NCBI GenBank assembly: GCA_021018815.1
Contig: JAITYX010000011.1
Span: 151,501 to 215,500 of the forward strand
From: Talinum fruticosum
Taxonomy: Eukaryota > Streptophyta > Magnoliopsida > Caryophyllales > Talinaceae
Direction: 5' to 3'
Length of the DNA: 64,000 bases
The notes beneath the pieces are model-generated. The model made no database searches, was not told the origin of the DNA, and worked only from the letters and a program-made list of their open reading frames with translations. This document shows, one piece after another, positions 21,385 through 32,168 of this stretch. Every line of letters begins with the position of its first letter. Within the stretch, counting starts at the first letter, position 1. The position numbers and the translations under genes are program-made.

Positions 21385-22670
21385 CTAAGGTTAGGGTTAA
21401 GGTTAGGGTTTTGTGGGTTATTTGGTATTTTGGAGGGGGTTTTGGTAGGGCTAGGGTTCTGGGGCTCGGGGTAGGGGGTCGGGTCTAGGGTCGGTCTAGG
21501 GGGTTGGTCCAGGGGTTGGTCCGGGAGGGGTAGCCGGTCCGAGCGAACAGCCGAGAAAGTGTGTGTAAGAGCGATAGGGAGTCAGCGCAAGCGGAGGGCG
21601 AGAGAGTAAGGGGCGGGACTCGGTACAAGGGGTCGGTGTGAGAGGTTGGTCTCGGGGGTCGGGGAGGGGTCGGTCCGGGAGAGTTGGGTCCAAGTGAGAG
21701 GTCGGGAGCGAGAGCGTGCGTGGGTAAGGAGTCGAGAGAGCGAGGGGAAGGGTCGGTGCTAGGGGCCGGTCTCGGGGTCGGGGAGGGGTCGATCCGAGGG
21801 TGGGGTGTCCAGCCGCCGAGTTCGAGCCGAGGAGGAGGGGGCGAAACAGAGCATGAGAGAGAGAGGGTGGAGTGTGCGAGAGAGCTAGAGCAGGCGGGAG
21901 GGGTCGGTGAGTGGGGTCGGATCGGGCGGTCGGTCCCGAGGGTGGGGGTCTAGCCAGGTGTAGTAGGGGGTGGGGGCAAGCAACAAGAAACAAGGGGGCG
22001 AGAGGGGTAGGGTACGAGATCATGAGGAAGGGAGACTCGGGGAGGAGGGTCGGGGGTCGGGGTCGGTCCGAGGTGGGGGAGTAGCGGCGAGAAGGTGGGG
22101 AGGGGGTTACCCGAGTTCGGTGGCGGCTAGGGGCCGAGCGAAGAGTAGCAGCGATCGGAGGGGGAGGCTTAGCAGCAGGTGAACGAAGGTGGAGGCGGGA
22201 GAATGAATAGGGCGAGAGAGGGGTTTGAAGTCCGGGCCGAGAGAGAGGCGAGCCCAGAGGAGAGAGAGACCGGGCCACGGGAGGGAGAAGGAGCCGAGAG
22301 GGAGAGCGAGTTGGGCCGAGAGAGAGGCGGGTCCAGAGGGAGAGGGATCCGCGGAAAATAGAGGGAGTCGAGAGGGAGAGAGAGTAGGCCACGGGAGCGA
22401 GAGAGTGCCGCTAGGAAGGGTGGGCCGAGAGGGAGAGAGGGCCCAAGCAAGAGAGAGGGGGCGGAGAGGTAGATGGAGCTGAGAGGGAGAGAGAGTGGGT
22501 TGAGAGAGAAAGAGTGGGCCAAGAGTAGTTGGGCCCGGAGAGAGTGCATGCCGCGAAGGAGAGGGTGAGCCGAGAAGGAGCCCAGGCGGGAGAGAGAGAG
22601 GGTCGGGTGAGCGGTTGGTCTTAGGGGTCGGAAAGAGGAGTCGGTAGGAGGGGTCGGGTCCAGGAGTCTT
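21385..22670. repeat. G/A-rich low-complexity block with strong strand asymmetry
   Basis: For about 1.2 kb the plus strand is nearly all G and A with short interruptions: first GGTTAGGG and GGGGTCGGG words (21388-22100), then GAGAGGGAGAG and gagagagcg words (22180-22620). The many G-runs could form quadruplexes. Long frames on the other strand consist of Pro, Leu, Ser and Arg and are composition artefacts. It lies wholly inside element A, and element C lacks it. Confidence 0.8.
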
Positions 22671-22917
22671 CGCAAAAATAAAATAAAATATGTCGCACAA
22701 ATTCGCAAGAATCTTAGCGACAAAATGAGCAAGGCCCAAACACTCGTCAAGCAACAACTTAGCCTCCGAGGGATAACAAGTCGTATCTCTACCCACACAA
22801 GGGGCTATCCTTCGGGGTTCGAACCAATTTACATTCAGCGACAACCGGGCCTCCAGGAGCCGAAATTTGCCTTCTCAATCCCATAAAGGAGTACCCTTCA
22901 AGAAACTATCTCTCAAG

Positions 22918-23200
22918 CACTTTCAAGCCTCGGGAAGCCGAAAGGTCGCGCAAAGACCCATTCTCGCCATGGGCACTTGCACTCCCAACAGAAGGTTCGG
23001 GGTCGCGTTCTCCATGGGATGTTCCCTAGCGAGACTCACACACTTTCGAATCTTCGGGAATCGAAGGTCGCGTAAAGACCCATTCCGTCATGGGCACTCG
23101 CACTCCTAACTTAAGGTTAGGAGGTCGCGTTCTCCGTGGGATGTTCCCTAGCAAGATATCTATACTCAAACACTTTCACGCCTCCGGAGCTGAAAGGTCG
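22918..23200. repeat. Tandem repeat in the 3' part of element A, about 2.3 copies
   Basis: Units start at 22918, 23041 and 23171 (spacing 123 and 130 bp) with cactttc followed by a cgaaaggtcgcg-type word. Shared blocks include aaagacccattc, catgggcactcgcactcc and gggatgttccctagc. The third copy stops after about 30 bp. Confidence 0.85.
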
Positions 23201-23460
23201 CTCAAAAACTTTTTAAGCCCAAGGGGCTAAGTAAAAATAACTCCTCACAACATAGTGTCAACAACAGGATAGGAAAGAGAAGAAAAGGAAAGCTAACAAA
23301 GCGAACTTCATTCATTCGTTCATTCATTAAGACAAGAACGCGCCACGCACCATTACAAGAGAAGCAAAGCGTCTAAAGTTCAAAGATACTACGCTACAAC
23401 ACTACTGTTACATTACTACGCTATAGTTACACTACTCGGATGAAAGGATAGTAGCCATCG

Positions 23461-23988
23461 TCATCTCACTTCGCTTCGTAAGGTTCCTCTTCTTCTCCGC
23501 CGGAAGGTTCCTCCCCTTCTTCGCTCGAAGGTTCCTCTTCTTCTCCGTAGGGAGGCTACTTCCTTTTCCTCGGGCGAGTCCCTTCGACCATGATAAGAGG
23601 GAGAAGGAGGGCCATCTACCGACTCACCACTCTCCAAGGGAGGGTCGGATGGCGAGCCAACGCTGGGAGCGGTTCCTCTTTCGGTATCAAAGTTCGCTGA
23701 AGAATTAAGGTTCGCCGATTGAAGCTCAATGATACGATAGTGGTTGCACTCCACCCAAGCCTCAAGTATACCCCACTCAGGACGGAGTGCAGCTTGAAGC
23801 AACCTAAGATACTCCGCATCATCGTTGATTAATCCTGTCTTCAAGGCGTCGATGATGAGAAGCCTATAGAATGCCTCCACGACAAAGGATGGATGGCGAT
23901 GCTCAATTGCTCGTTTGCTCGGCCTCAGCTCGGTTGAAGCGAGGGCACAACTTTTCATATCCAATAGAAAGCTCCTTGGCGGTCATTG
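23461..23988 (-). pseudogene. Antisense ORF 1 of element A
   Basis: On the minus strand an ATG at 23988 opens MTAKELSIGYEKLCPRFNRA; after a frame change near 23910 it continues IEHRHPSFVVEAFYRLL, INDDAEYLRLLQAALRPEWG and ILEAWVECNHYRIIEL. It ends in low-complexity Arg/Gly repeats at 23461. Element C has the same protein at 52960-53310 in its own antisense direction. No known domain was recognised. It lies next to the 3' LTR and points towards gag-pol, so transcription could start in or near that LTR on the opposite strand (inference). Confidence 0.65.
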
Positions 23989-24139
23989 TCTCCAAAGCAA
24001 GAGAAAGAAGAAGAATGAAGAAGTGGAAATTGGCTATCCTTCTCAAGATTTACCCCCTATTTATAAGAGCTTGGGGTCATAAAGGCACAGTAGAGTGGGC
24101 TCCACATTCCACCTACCTACCTTGGGAGGCATGCGGGTA

Positions 24140-24156
24140 AAACGTGAGGGACTAAA
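24140..24156 (+). other. Polypurine tract of element A
   Basis: aaacgtgagggactaaa directly before the 3' LTR; element C has cgtgaggggctaaa at the same place. Confidence 0.65.
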
Positions 24157-24751
24157 TGATTCGTGTATTTCCTGGATCGGTTCCAACTCAACCGCCACAT
24201 CACCATCCAACCGGGCCTAATCGGTTGAATAAGGGAGGAATTGGCCCAAGATAATCCTTAACGGGCTAGGTAAAGCCCAAAGCCCACTAGGGTTAAGGTT
24301 TCCCTAAACCACGGTAAAGTACTATTTTGCCCCTTTAAAATCTCCTATAAATACACATCATTTCCCAACTCCATGGGACATGTTATGTTCACATTCCACA
24401 AAGTCTCATCTTCCTCATAATCATACCTCTAAGCTTCCTAAGCTCTCACCGTTCATCAACGTTCATCAACACTCATCCCAAGAACTTCCATCTTTGGAAA
24501 ACTTCTCAACTCCCAAGAAATTCCCCGCGCACATCGAGGAAGACCTCCTCGATCCATTCAAACTAGTTCATTACTAACTTGAGCGTCGGAGGGCGTTCCC
24601 GGGATCCACCACCCGGGCTTCGCCTTTGCAGGTTCAAGCGGTCACCACGCGGAATCGGATACGTCGTGCCACGTCCTCAACGCCGGAGCGATAAATCCTT
24701 CCTCCCTCCGAATCATCATCCACATCATCGACTCAGTTTTCTCCGGAAACA
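24157..24751 (+). repeat. 3' LTR of element A
   Basis: 595 bp, TGATTCG to GGAAACA. A likely TATA box (cctataaatacacatc) is near 24344, followed by ccatgggacatg. This end and its flank are duplicated in inverted orientation at 49878-52800. Confidence 0.9.
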
Positions 24752-24799
24752 AGTGTAATAATGTCTTTGCCTATAAATTATACAATAGATTCGAATCTC

Positions 24800-24841
24800 T
24801 TATATATATATGTGTGTGTGTCTCGTGTGTGTGTGTGTGTG
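24800..24841. repeat. (TA)n/(TG)n microsatellite
   Basis: Short ta run then interrupted tg run; the inverted counterpart at 52141-52203 is a longer uninterrupted ca run. Confidence 0.85.
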
Positions 24842-25807
24842 AATTATGAAAAATATTCTTTTGAAATCCATCATCATTATGGAAAACTTTAAGGAAGGGC
24901 GTCGGAATAGATTGAATAGTAGTGTACAAAATACAAAGGCTAACGAGTAGTAATAAAAGTAAGATTATATAACATCTACATTACATCTAATAATGTCCTA
25001 GACGAGTCCATATTCGTATATTCTAATCCCATAATAAAAAAAATCAAGCCTAAAATAGTTAAATTAATCTATGGAATAAAATAATTGTAATGAAATCACA
25101 TAAATTAAACCTAAAATCAAAGAAAGTAATCCTTGAATTGAAATGAAATTGGAAAATTTATAACTTATAAACTTATAGAAGGAAGGAAGGGGGCCCGTGA
25201 GGTGAGTGAGTGAGAGCCGGTGAGGGTATGGGTTGAGGGTGGCAAGGCATTGGTAGTGGTAGTGGCGCGGTGGAGCTACACGAGAGTGGGGGCGGTGATG
25301 AGTGAGCGATTGGTGGTAGTGGTCGGAGAAAGAGACTGTCATGTTAGGTGAGAGCCGTTAAGGGGTTATGATACTGAGGGCAGTATGGAGGAGTCGGTGG
25401 TGGCGGGTGGCGGCACGGTGGCTCCTGCTGCACAGAGTGAGGTGGCGACCGGTCGTGGTAGTGGCCAAGGAGGAGAGAGAATTGCGTGAAGGAGAGAAAG
25501 GGTTGGTCGAGGTTAATGAAAAACAAAAACTTATAAAAGGAAGGTGAGAAGGTAAAAACCAATAGTGTTTGGCTGGCTTCAAACCATAAACCTCTTACAT
25601 GCCCTAAAATATGACCTACAAAGGGCTTTTCTCAAATTATTTCGTCTATAAAATTTTATTTGTTTTTCAAGAGATTTCACGCTAGGTCCAGTCACATTAT
25701 CACATACTAATATCTTGATACCTTTTATGCTTTCTACACCCATCGGATAAGTATTTCCTATAGAGTATTCTTTTTTTTAATATGACAATATTGGAGACGG
25801 GAGTAAC
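24842..25807. other. Flank of element A, no gene recognised
   Basis: 25180-25450 is purine-rich with ggtggcgg words; frames there are low in complexity. Both halves contain acttataaac/aaggaagg-type phrases (25150 and 25530). No gene family was seen. Confidence 0.5.
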
Positions 25808-26339
25808 TTGGACAAAAATAAATCACATGTAATTTTTTTAATTAATAATGTTATTTTCAATATTAACTACCTAAAATTTAGTATCGCTAGAATTCCTCCC
25901 ACCTTCTTTCCAAAATCACTTCCTCACGTCTCTCTCTCACTTCGGACTCTTGATCTCCTTCACAATTTTCTCTCTCCAACTTCTACTCGCTCAAATATCT
26001 CAAATGCCGCTCATCTCTCCATCGCTTGTGCTCGTTAAATTTCAGCTAATCAAACAGGACAATGTGCAATTCGTTCATCTTCAAGCAATATTCAACAAAA
26101 TCGTCTACCCTCTTTCGAAAATCAATCAAATGTGATAATTAGTTGTGAAGGAACGAAGCAAAGCAAACACAATTTGCTGCATCGAAAAAAAAATGTATAT
26201 TCTCTTGCGTGGTGAAATAAACTTCAACTTTAGATAATTTAGATGCATCAAATGAGTTAATTTTGATTTTATTTATATTATATTATGTTTTTCATCACTA
26301 TGGGTTAATTTTCGTAATATTTCGCATGTATGCTAGTAT

Positions 26340-27545
26340 GGATGTAGGTTAAAACCTTCATCAATATATTGGTAATTTGTTCACCAACAATGGTTGTATT
26401 TTTCATCCATTGATACTATTTATTCATTGTTTTAAAGCATTACGTTAATGAAGATTTTGGTTACGAAAATATATGTTCATTTTCCTAGGCTGAAAACTTC
26501 GACCGTGTAATTTTTATTGTTCATTGTCTTGTGCACCCCTGTTCATCCATGCTATTTGTTCATTGTTGTAAAGTATTTTGTTCATCAATATTTTGGTTCC
26601 AACATATCTACCTATTTTCCTAAGTTAAAATGTCCAACCCTTGATTATTCACTATCTTGTGTTGAATTGTTCATTGTAATAAAAAATTTTGTTCATTATT
26701 TTGGATTGGTTTAATCACAAATACAGTGATTAAATTATTCATAACATTAATTATTAAATGTTCAATTATAGTATACAAGGAACCTCAAAGATAGAACGAG
26801 AGCCTACTCAAATTGAAATTTTCAACAAGTACTCGTGTGCAATTGAAGAAAATTACAATGAAGAGCAACTATTGTCGTCAAGAAAGCAATTCATCCTTCA
26901 AAAATGGAAGAAATTTCACGAGAAAGATCAACCAAGGAAACAAGTGCATTTTACATCAAATAGTGATCAAGCAAAACCACCAAATGAACAATTCAAGTGA
27001 GGGAAAAAACCTCTAAAACATCCGAAAAAGACAAGCAAACAGACTAAAGATTGTGATGGAAATTGTTCCATAGGATGTCTCCTCAAAAGTTGGTGTACCT
27101 GATTGAGATCACCACCGAGCAAGCATATCCTCGCAGTTGAGGAAGATTATGATAATGAGTAAAAATTATATCCAAGAAAGCAAACAATATTTAGACAACA
27201 AAAGATGATTTGTTCATCGGTGCCTTACAATTTGTTCATGTTAATATGTTTATTTTTGTTCACTGTGATTATACAATTTGTTCATTGTAAAAGGTTTATT
27301 TGTTCACTGAAATACATATATATTTGTTCATTAGGAGCAGGTGATTTGTTCTTTGTACTATGTTTATTTGTTCATTATGAGAATATAATTGGATCATAGG
27401 AAAATATTTACTTATTCACTAGAATATTAATATTTGTTCATTCGGGACAAATGATTTCACATTGATCAATTAACAATTACCAATGAGCAATTTACCACAT
27501 AACCCATGAACAAGTACATATGCCCTAATGAACAAGTTAACATTG
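26340..27545. repeat. Region rich in degenerate TTGTTCATT words
   Basis: The word ttgttcatt or close variants occurs well over a dozen times in about 1.2 kb on the plus strand, unevenly spaced. The inverted copy (50216-50600) carries the complement aatgaacaa. It surrounds the open frame at 26758. Confidence 0.6.
26758..27000 (+). CDS. Small ORF of unknown function, conserved in both inverted arms
   Basis: 80 codons: MFNYSIQGTSKIEREPTQIE, then YSCAIEENYNEEQLLSSRKQ and KKFHEKDQPRKQVHFTS. The copy at 49752-50216 has only a few changes and stays open for 154 codons. A weaker echo, VEEDYDNE with PRKQT, follows at 27130-27175 after a stop. Charged and Lys/Glu-rich, no signal peptide or membrane segment. 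The protein is not recognised and may be an exon of an old transposon. Confidence 0.35.
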   Translation: MFNYSIQGTSKIEREPTQIEIFNKYSCAIEENYNEEQLLSSRKQFILQKWKKFHEKDQPRKQVHFTSNSDQAKPPNEQFK

Positions 27546-28432
27546 ATTTATGAACGATTAAAGTAAAATATTTATACGATAATTAGTGGTGGCTACAAAA
27601 ATGACAATAAAAAATACAAGTGAAAACTATTAATTTTTATGGAAATGAAAGATCATCAATTTGATATGTGATAATGAATTTTAAAAAATATATAAATTGA
27701 ATTTTATCATGAGATAGAAAAAATTAATAAAAAAGAGGAAACGCTTGCCAACAGTCATAAGGGGGCTAAAATTCTTGTTGGAGAAAAATCTAGAAAGTCA
27801 ATTATATGCTTGGGAGTATACGCTCCCATAATATATATCAATCATATTGGAATAAAGGGAAAATAGGGAAATTTTGTGGGCTCAATATAATGACGTGTCA
27901 CCTGAGAATATATGTTCCCAGGATGTATACAAGAATTTGCAAAAAAATATAATTAGGATATTAATAGGATAAAGTCGGTTACAAAAGGATAATTTGTTTT
28001 TTTTAGCTTAATAAATAATTTACTGAAAATTAATTAATGATATGGCACGCAGGAGCATATAAGAATTTGCATATTTCAAATCATTATTTCGTATTAGCCT
28101 CTTTGTCTTTCACCATCTTCCCCTCGTCATATAAGAATCTGCAAGGAATGGAAGAGCAAAGCTGTTGGGTTATGGAAGGAGGTTTGATAATGTATTTGAT
28201 TATGTTGAAATGCTAAAGGAAGGAGAAGATAGTAGAGATTGTTTTTCTTTAAATTGCTTGATTGAGTTGATTGGATTGATTCAATTACATGGGTATTTAT
28301 AGTTGACATCTTCACCAAGAATAATGAACCATTCTCTCCTAGTACAATGAACATATATGCATCCTTTTCATATTCTATGAATTTTCTAGATTAGTTCCCC
28401 CATCCATGTATCTTCTAATACTACAACTAGGG
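27546..28432. other. AT-rich intergenic DNA
   Basis: Nothing recognisable; no open frame with family resemblance. Confidence 0.5.
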
Positions 28433-28590
28433 TTGGCCAATGGGTAGGGTACCCATTGGGCTAGTAGGGTCGGGCCCAAAAAAAGGGTCGAAGCCCAATT
28501 TTCATAACAAAAGGGCCGGGCTAAAAAGGGTCAATGGAAGATGGGCCGTTCAAGGGTCGGACGCGGGCTATTCACGGGCCAAAGCCAAAA
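28433..28590. repeat. GGGCC-rich patch (left), possible DNA-transposon subterminal region
   Basis: Clustered GGGTC, GGGCC and GGGCTA words with repeated aaaaagggtc. A similar patch lies at 30175-30305 in the complementary sense (GGCCC words). The pair recalls subterminal regions of plant hAT elements, but no exact terminal inverted repeat or 8 bp duplication was found. Confidence 0.3.
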
Positions 28591-28594
28591 GGGT

Positions 28595-28840
28595 CGGTGC
28601 TCTCTCTCGCACGCCCTGTCTCTCCTCTCTCTCGCAAGCCTCTCGCTGTCCATCGATATCTCGCTGCCCATCGACATCTCGCTGCCATTGCTCTTTGTAT
28701 CTCTCACACGCCCTGTCTCTCGCCATCTCGCCACCGTCGCTCTCTCTGTCCATCGTGTTCTCGCTTCCATTACTCTGTCTCTCTCGCCGTCGCTCTTTCA
28801 CCATCTCGCCCTGTCTCTCTGTCCAAGTTTGTAGTTGAAC
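28595..28840. repeat. CT-rich imperfect repeats
   Basis: Imperfect repeats of ctcgctgcccatcga and ccctgtctctc types. The frames they open in several phases are low-complexity Ser/Leu/Arg and are not called as genes. Confidence 0.65.
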
Positions 28841-29929
28841 CCAAGTTTGTGCACGTGGGTTGGAATTTTCCTCTCTCCTGATTTTCCCCATCTGGTTTGC
28901 TCTGCTGCCGTGGTATATAATCCCTCCTGGAGTGCCCACCAACCTGTTTGATGAAATGCGGATCCGAGCATATGTAGTCTTAGAAGGCTTTACCTTGTTT
29001 CATCAATCATGGCTTTACTCGTGTGTTCATCAATCAAGCTGTTTGATGTTTTTAATAAGTTGTTGTGAAAGAGCATATGTATTCTAGACTACTCGAACCC
29101 CTCATTTATGCACAATATATGCACAATATATTCAAATCACAAACACAGTTCAAATTTGCAAGGATACTCCCATAATTTTGACAACAACTGCATTTCTATA
29201 TTTTTTGATGGTTGTGAAAGGGTTGTGCTTTGGATTTGAGATGCTTGAGACCAAATCTAGTTATCGTAGGATGTGTAATCTGGTTTAGATTTGCCAATTA
29301 GTTGGATGAGTAAACAAATGTACCGATCATGAAGAGTTCTTTAGCTTGAAGTTAAAGAGTTATAGCCATTGGCAAATTTGAGCCTCACGGGCTGCCTAGG
29401 CTTGCTCTGTCAATTCTCGAGCTTTGCCGATGGTTGAGTCGAATTTTATGATAGCTAGGTCCGGTTAGTCCGAACCTCCATATTGTATGCTTTGCCCTTG
29501 CACCATTTCATGATCTTCTTGTTTAAGTGGACTTGGGTGTGGCCAAAAGAATTGGCTTCCGCGACGTACATGGTTGAAAAAATTATTACTCTTGTCATTC
29601 AAGTGTTCCTTAGCAAGGCACCTTGTCGTTAGAAAGGCTTTTGGAAATCGACTATCAGCTCAAGACCGAAGAGTTTTTTTTAAATTTTTATTATTTAGAA
29701 AGGCTTTTGGAAATCATTTAGCGAGATGTTTTGGTGCGATTTAGAAGTTGCCTTTTCGTTTCACTAGCTGCAATTTTACTCGTAATTATTTCTTTGTAAT
29801 TTTCCTACGATAACTAGATACAGCTGGTATTGGAGGAGGTTAAATAAGCTCAACGAGAAGTTTAGGGTTGGATACTTAGCAGGAAGATGGATGCGGACTC
29901 AAGGGGGCAATACAATAAAAAGACGAGGC

Positions 29930-30180
29930 TATGAATGGCCGAGGAGACTAAACCAATCTTTTGGAGAACTGTTTGTCCTCCGATAGCGAGTCCCAAAACA
30001 CAGACTTCATTATGTGGTTGTGATGCCGGATAGACTCCAAACTATAGGGAAAGACTACCTAAACTTGGGGTACGTAAAGTCGAAAACGAGTTGTGCTCTA
30101 TGTTCCCTCACAACAGAGAATAACACACATCTATCTTTTAAGTTCATGTATAGTCGGGAGATTTTCATGTTTAGCTCCGG
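29930..30180 (+). pseudogene. LINE remnant: zinc-binding region after reverse transcriptase
   Basis: The plus strand reads HYVVVMPDRLQTIGKDYLNLG, then SCALCSLTTENNTHLSFKFM and YSREI. The pattern RL-x-T, then C-A-L-C-x(4)-E-x(3)-HL-x-F, matches the zf-RVT region of plant non-LTR retrotransposons. The usual third Cys is Phe here. Upstream frames are broken. Confidence 0.6.
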
Positions 30181-30305
30181 CCCATGGGCGGGTCGAGGTC
30201 GGCTAGCCCATGACCCGGCCCAGCCATTTAATTTTTCCCCGGCCCTGCCCGACCCTTTATAGTAATGGGCCGACCCTGGCCCGGCCCGGCCTGGTCCGTT
30301 GCTCA
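30175..30305. repeat. GGCCC-rich patch (right)
   Basis: Words such as gcccatgacccggcccag and ggcccggcccggcctgg; possible partner of the patch at 28433. Confidence 0.3.
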
Positions 30306-31733
30306 GACCTTAACTACAACTATCCAATGTATCATACAAATAAAGATTATTCTAGATATTTGACTAAGATTTTCTAGATTAATTTTGGTTTTTAACAAAA
30401 ACATGTACTTTACTACCTTGTTAGTTTGTCGCATTTTTCTTTTCTTTTCTTTTTTTTTTTTATTGGGGGCGGGGTTCCTCTTGACTCTGTATTTACCTTT
30501 TCAATTTTTATCATCTTGTCATAACCGATATCATGATATGGTTTGTCAACTTTATTTGATTTAAGACCTAAAGTCTTATTTGAGCTTTTGAAGGTTGTAC
30601 TAGAGTGATTTTGGAAAAACTTTATCATGTATGTAGTGGTAGGAGTTCCATTTCATCCACCCCTGTTCTTCATGATGCATTAATTGCTTGGAAGGATTCA
30701 AAAACGGGTGGGAAATAGGGAATGGTGCGATGTAAACAGTGTTTTATAGTTGTAGATTTATAGCAAAACTAGGGAGATTCCACTACTATGTTAACTCACT
30801 GAAAAAATGTTTGCAAAAGCTAAGGGAAGATCAAAGTTAGCAAACTATGACAACTTGGATTGAATTATTTTTGTAATATGGTCCAAGATGGTCAACTTTT
30901 ACTCAGATTGCCAGTTCCATCTATGTGAGTTTGAAGCATGAGCGTTGATGGGTTCCCTTATGCATTTACATAATAGTTTGACGTTACACTAATGATGGTG
31001 AGATTATAACTCAAAGCTTTGATACCACATAAAGGACGCCTCAACTAGAAGCTCAAAGATTGCATACTCATGTATAGGTTGTACATACTCTACACTCCTA
31101 ACTCGGCTCATTATTAGTATGTTTTAATAACATGCTTAGTTCAAAAATATGAATTCGAGCGAGAATTGACATCTTGAAAAACTCCATTGTAATCAAGCCA
31201 GCAACCAAACAATCTCCTGTTAGAAAGTATATCTTTACCTTTGGTGCCTATTGCAATTGCACCTTTTGTCTCTATATCTTCTTCTTTATAGAAACCTTTT
31301 TAAATTAATTAAACGTTAAACTCAAAAGACAATGAGCTGAGATCTCGGGTGCCCATGCCTGCTCTTAACATGTTTTAATCTTGTCAATATGATATGAATC
31401 TTTCCCGATTATGATTGAACTTATAGACCTTGTTTGTTGATCAATTTTCGGGAAGTCTCATCCTTGCCATGCTCTTAAGTGGTTTGCGAACAAAGTTGCA
31501 AGCATGTTTTGCTCGTTGTAGCAATCATACAAACAAATATAAAAAGATAGATTGTACAAATGTATCAGATCTATAAATAGTGTAATCATGAAGTTTCGTC
31601 GGTTGAAAGAGGATATCGGGAACCTCGGAGGTGTGTTTGAGCAATATGGTGGGCCGATCTATCTATTTTTATTACCTAATTTCCGAAGATGAGTTTTTGC
31701 AATGCAAATCTCCCCTTAACCTCTCTCTAACAG
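30306..31733. other. AT-rich DNA, no gene recognised
   Basis: May include introns of the EF-hand gene whose exon fragment starts at 31734, but no further exon could be identified. Confidence 0.4.
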
Positions 31734-31780
31734 ATGAAAACCGTAGTGGAATTATTGATTGTGAGGAGTTTTAGCAGATA
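31734..31780 (+). pseudogene. EF-hand exon fragment, interrupted by stop
   Basis: After a pyrimidine tract and acceptor taacag, the exon reads ENRSGIIDCEEF; with a Asp from the split first codon this is a full EF-hand loop (D-x-N-x-S-G-x-I-x-x-x-E). A TAG follows directly after EEF. It lies 390 bp before element B; another EF-hand exon lies 60 bp after it. The likely host gene encodes a calcium-binding protein; the family was not identified. Confidence 0.45.
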
Positions 31781-32163
31781 GGAATGGGATGATACAATTG
31801 AATAAGTTTTTTCTCCTCTCGTATCGTTACCTTTTTTATCAAACCTTCCGCCTCTGCTCACACCGTTTGTATTCCAAGACTTCGAGTAATGTTTTCTACT
31901 TTCATTCATCTATAGTACTCATCTCATTCCGTGCAATCATGATTTGATTCAGCTATCAAGTTTGGATCACCTTAGTTGGAAATGACCTTTGGCACAATAG
32001 TTGAAGCTTTTTATATATGGACAAAAATGTGATGGCGGGAATGTAAAGAAGGAATTTGTCATGGCATTGACTTGGGCACCTTGAGGGATCATCCGGACAT
32101 GTCATTAAGACCAAATTTAGTATTATCCTACTTTCATACTTCATATCTAGCTTCTTATTGGTG

Positions 32164-32168
32164 GCCTA
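32164..32168. repeat. Target site duplication of element B (left)
   Basis: GCCTA before the 5' LTR, matching 43029-43033 after the 3' LTR. Confidence 0.9.

Larger units (their letters stand above)
9834..24751 (+). mobile_element. Element A: Ty3/Gypsy LTR retrotransposon, Tat type, degenerate
   Basis: LTRs start TGATTCG and end GGAAACA, with target duplication AGTGT on both sides. Order on the plus strand: PBS, gag, protease, RT, RNase H, a second RNase H-like domain, integrase. That order and the second RNase H point to the Tat lineage. The 8 kb after integrase carries a nested solo Copia LTR, two antisense ORF regions, a G/A-rich block and a short tandem repeat. All coding regions have frameshifts or stops, so the copy cannot be autonomous as read. 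Confidence 0.9.
24157..27100 (+). repeat. Left arm of a 2.9 kb inverted duplication
   Basis: The 3' LTR of A and 2.35 kb of flank match, in reverse orientation, 49878-52800 (3' LTR of C and its flank). The match runs through unique-looking sequence, for example tgtctttgcctataaattat after the LTR and gtctcctcaaaagttggtgt at the far end. By eye the arms differ by a few percent plus small indels. Confidence 0.88.

Noticed and set aside
21385..21420. ggttagggttaaggttagggtttt as an interstitial telomere repeat
   Set aside because: Only a few degenerate units, mixed period, and part of the larger G-rich low-complexity block; the usual plant unit TTTAGGG is not kept.
21496..22844. Long minus-strand frames (up to 298 codons) rich in Pro, Leu and Ser
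   Set aside because: They are the complement of the G/A-rich block; several frames are open at once and composition is repetitive, so they are not genes.
28433..30305. A complete hAT transposon bounded by the GGGCC/GGCCC patches
   Set aside because: No exact terminal inverted repeat, no 8 bp target duplication and no transposase blocks were found; left as low-confidence repeats.
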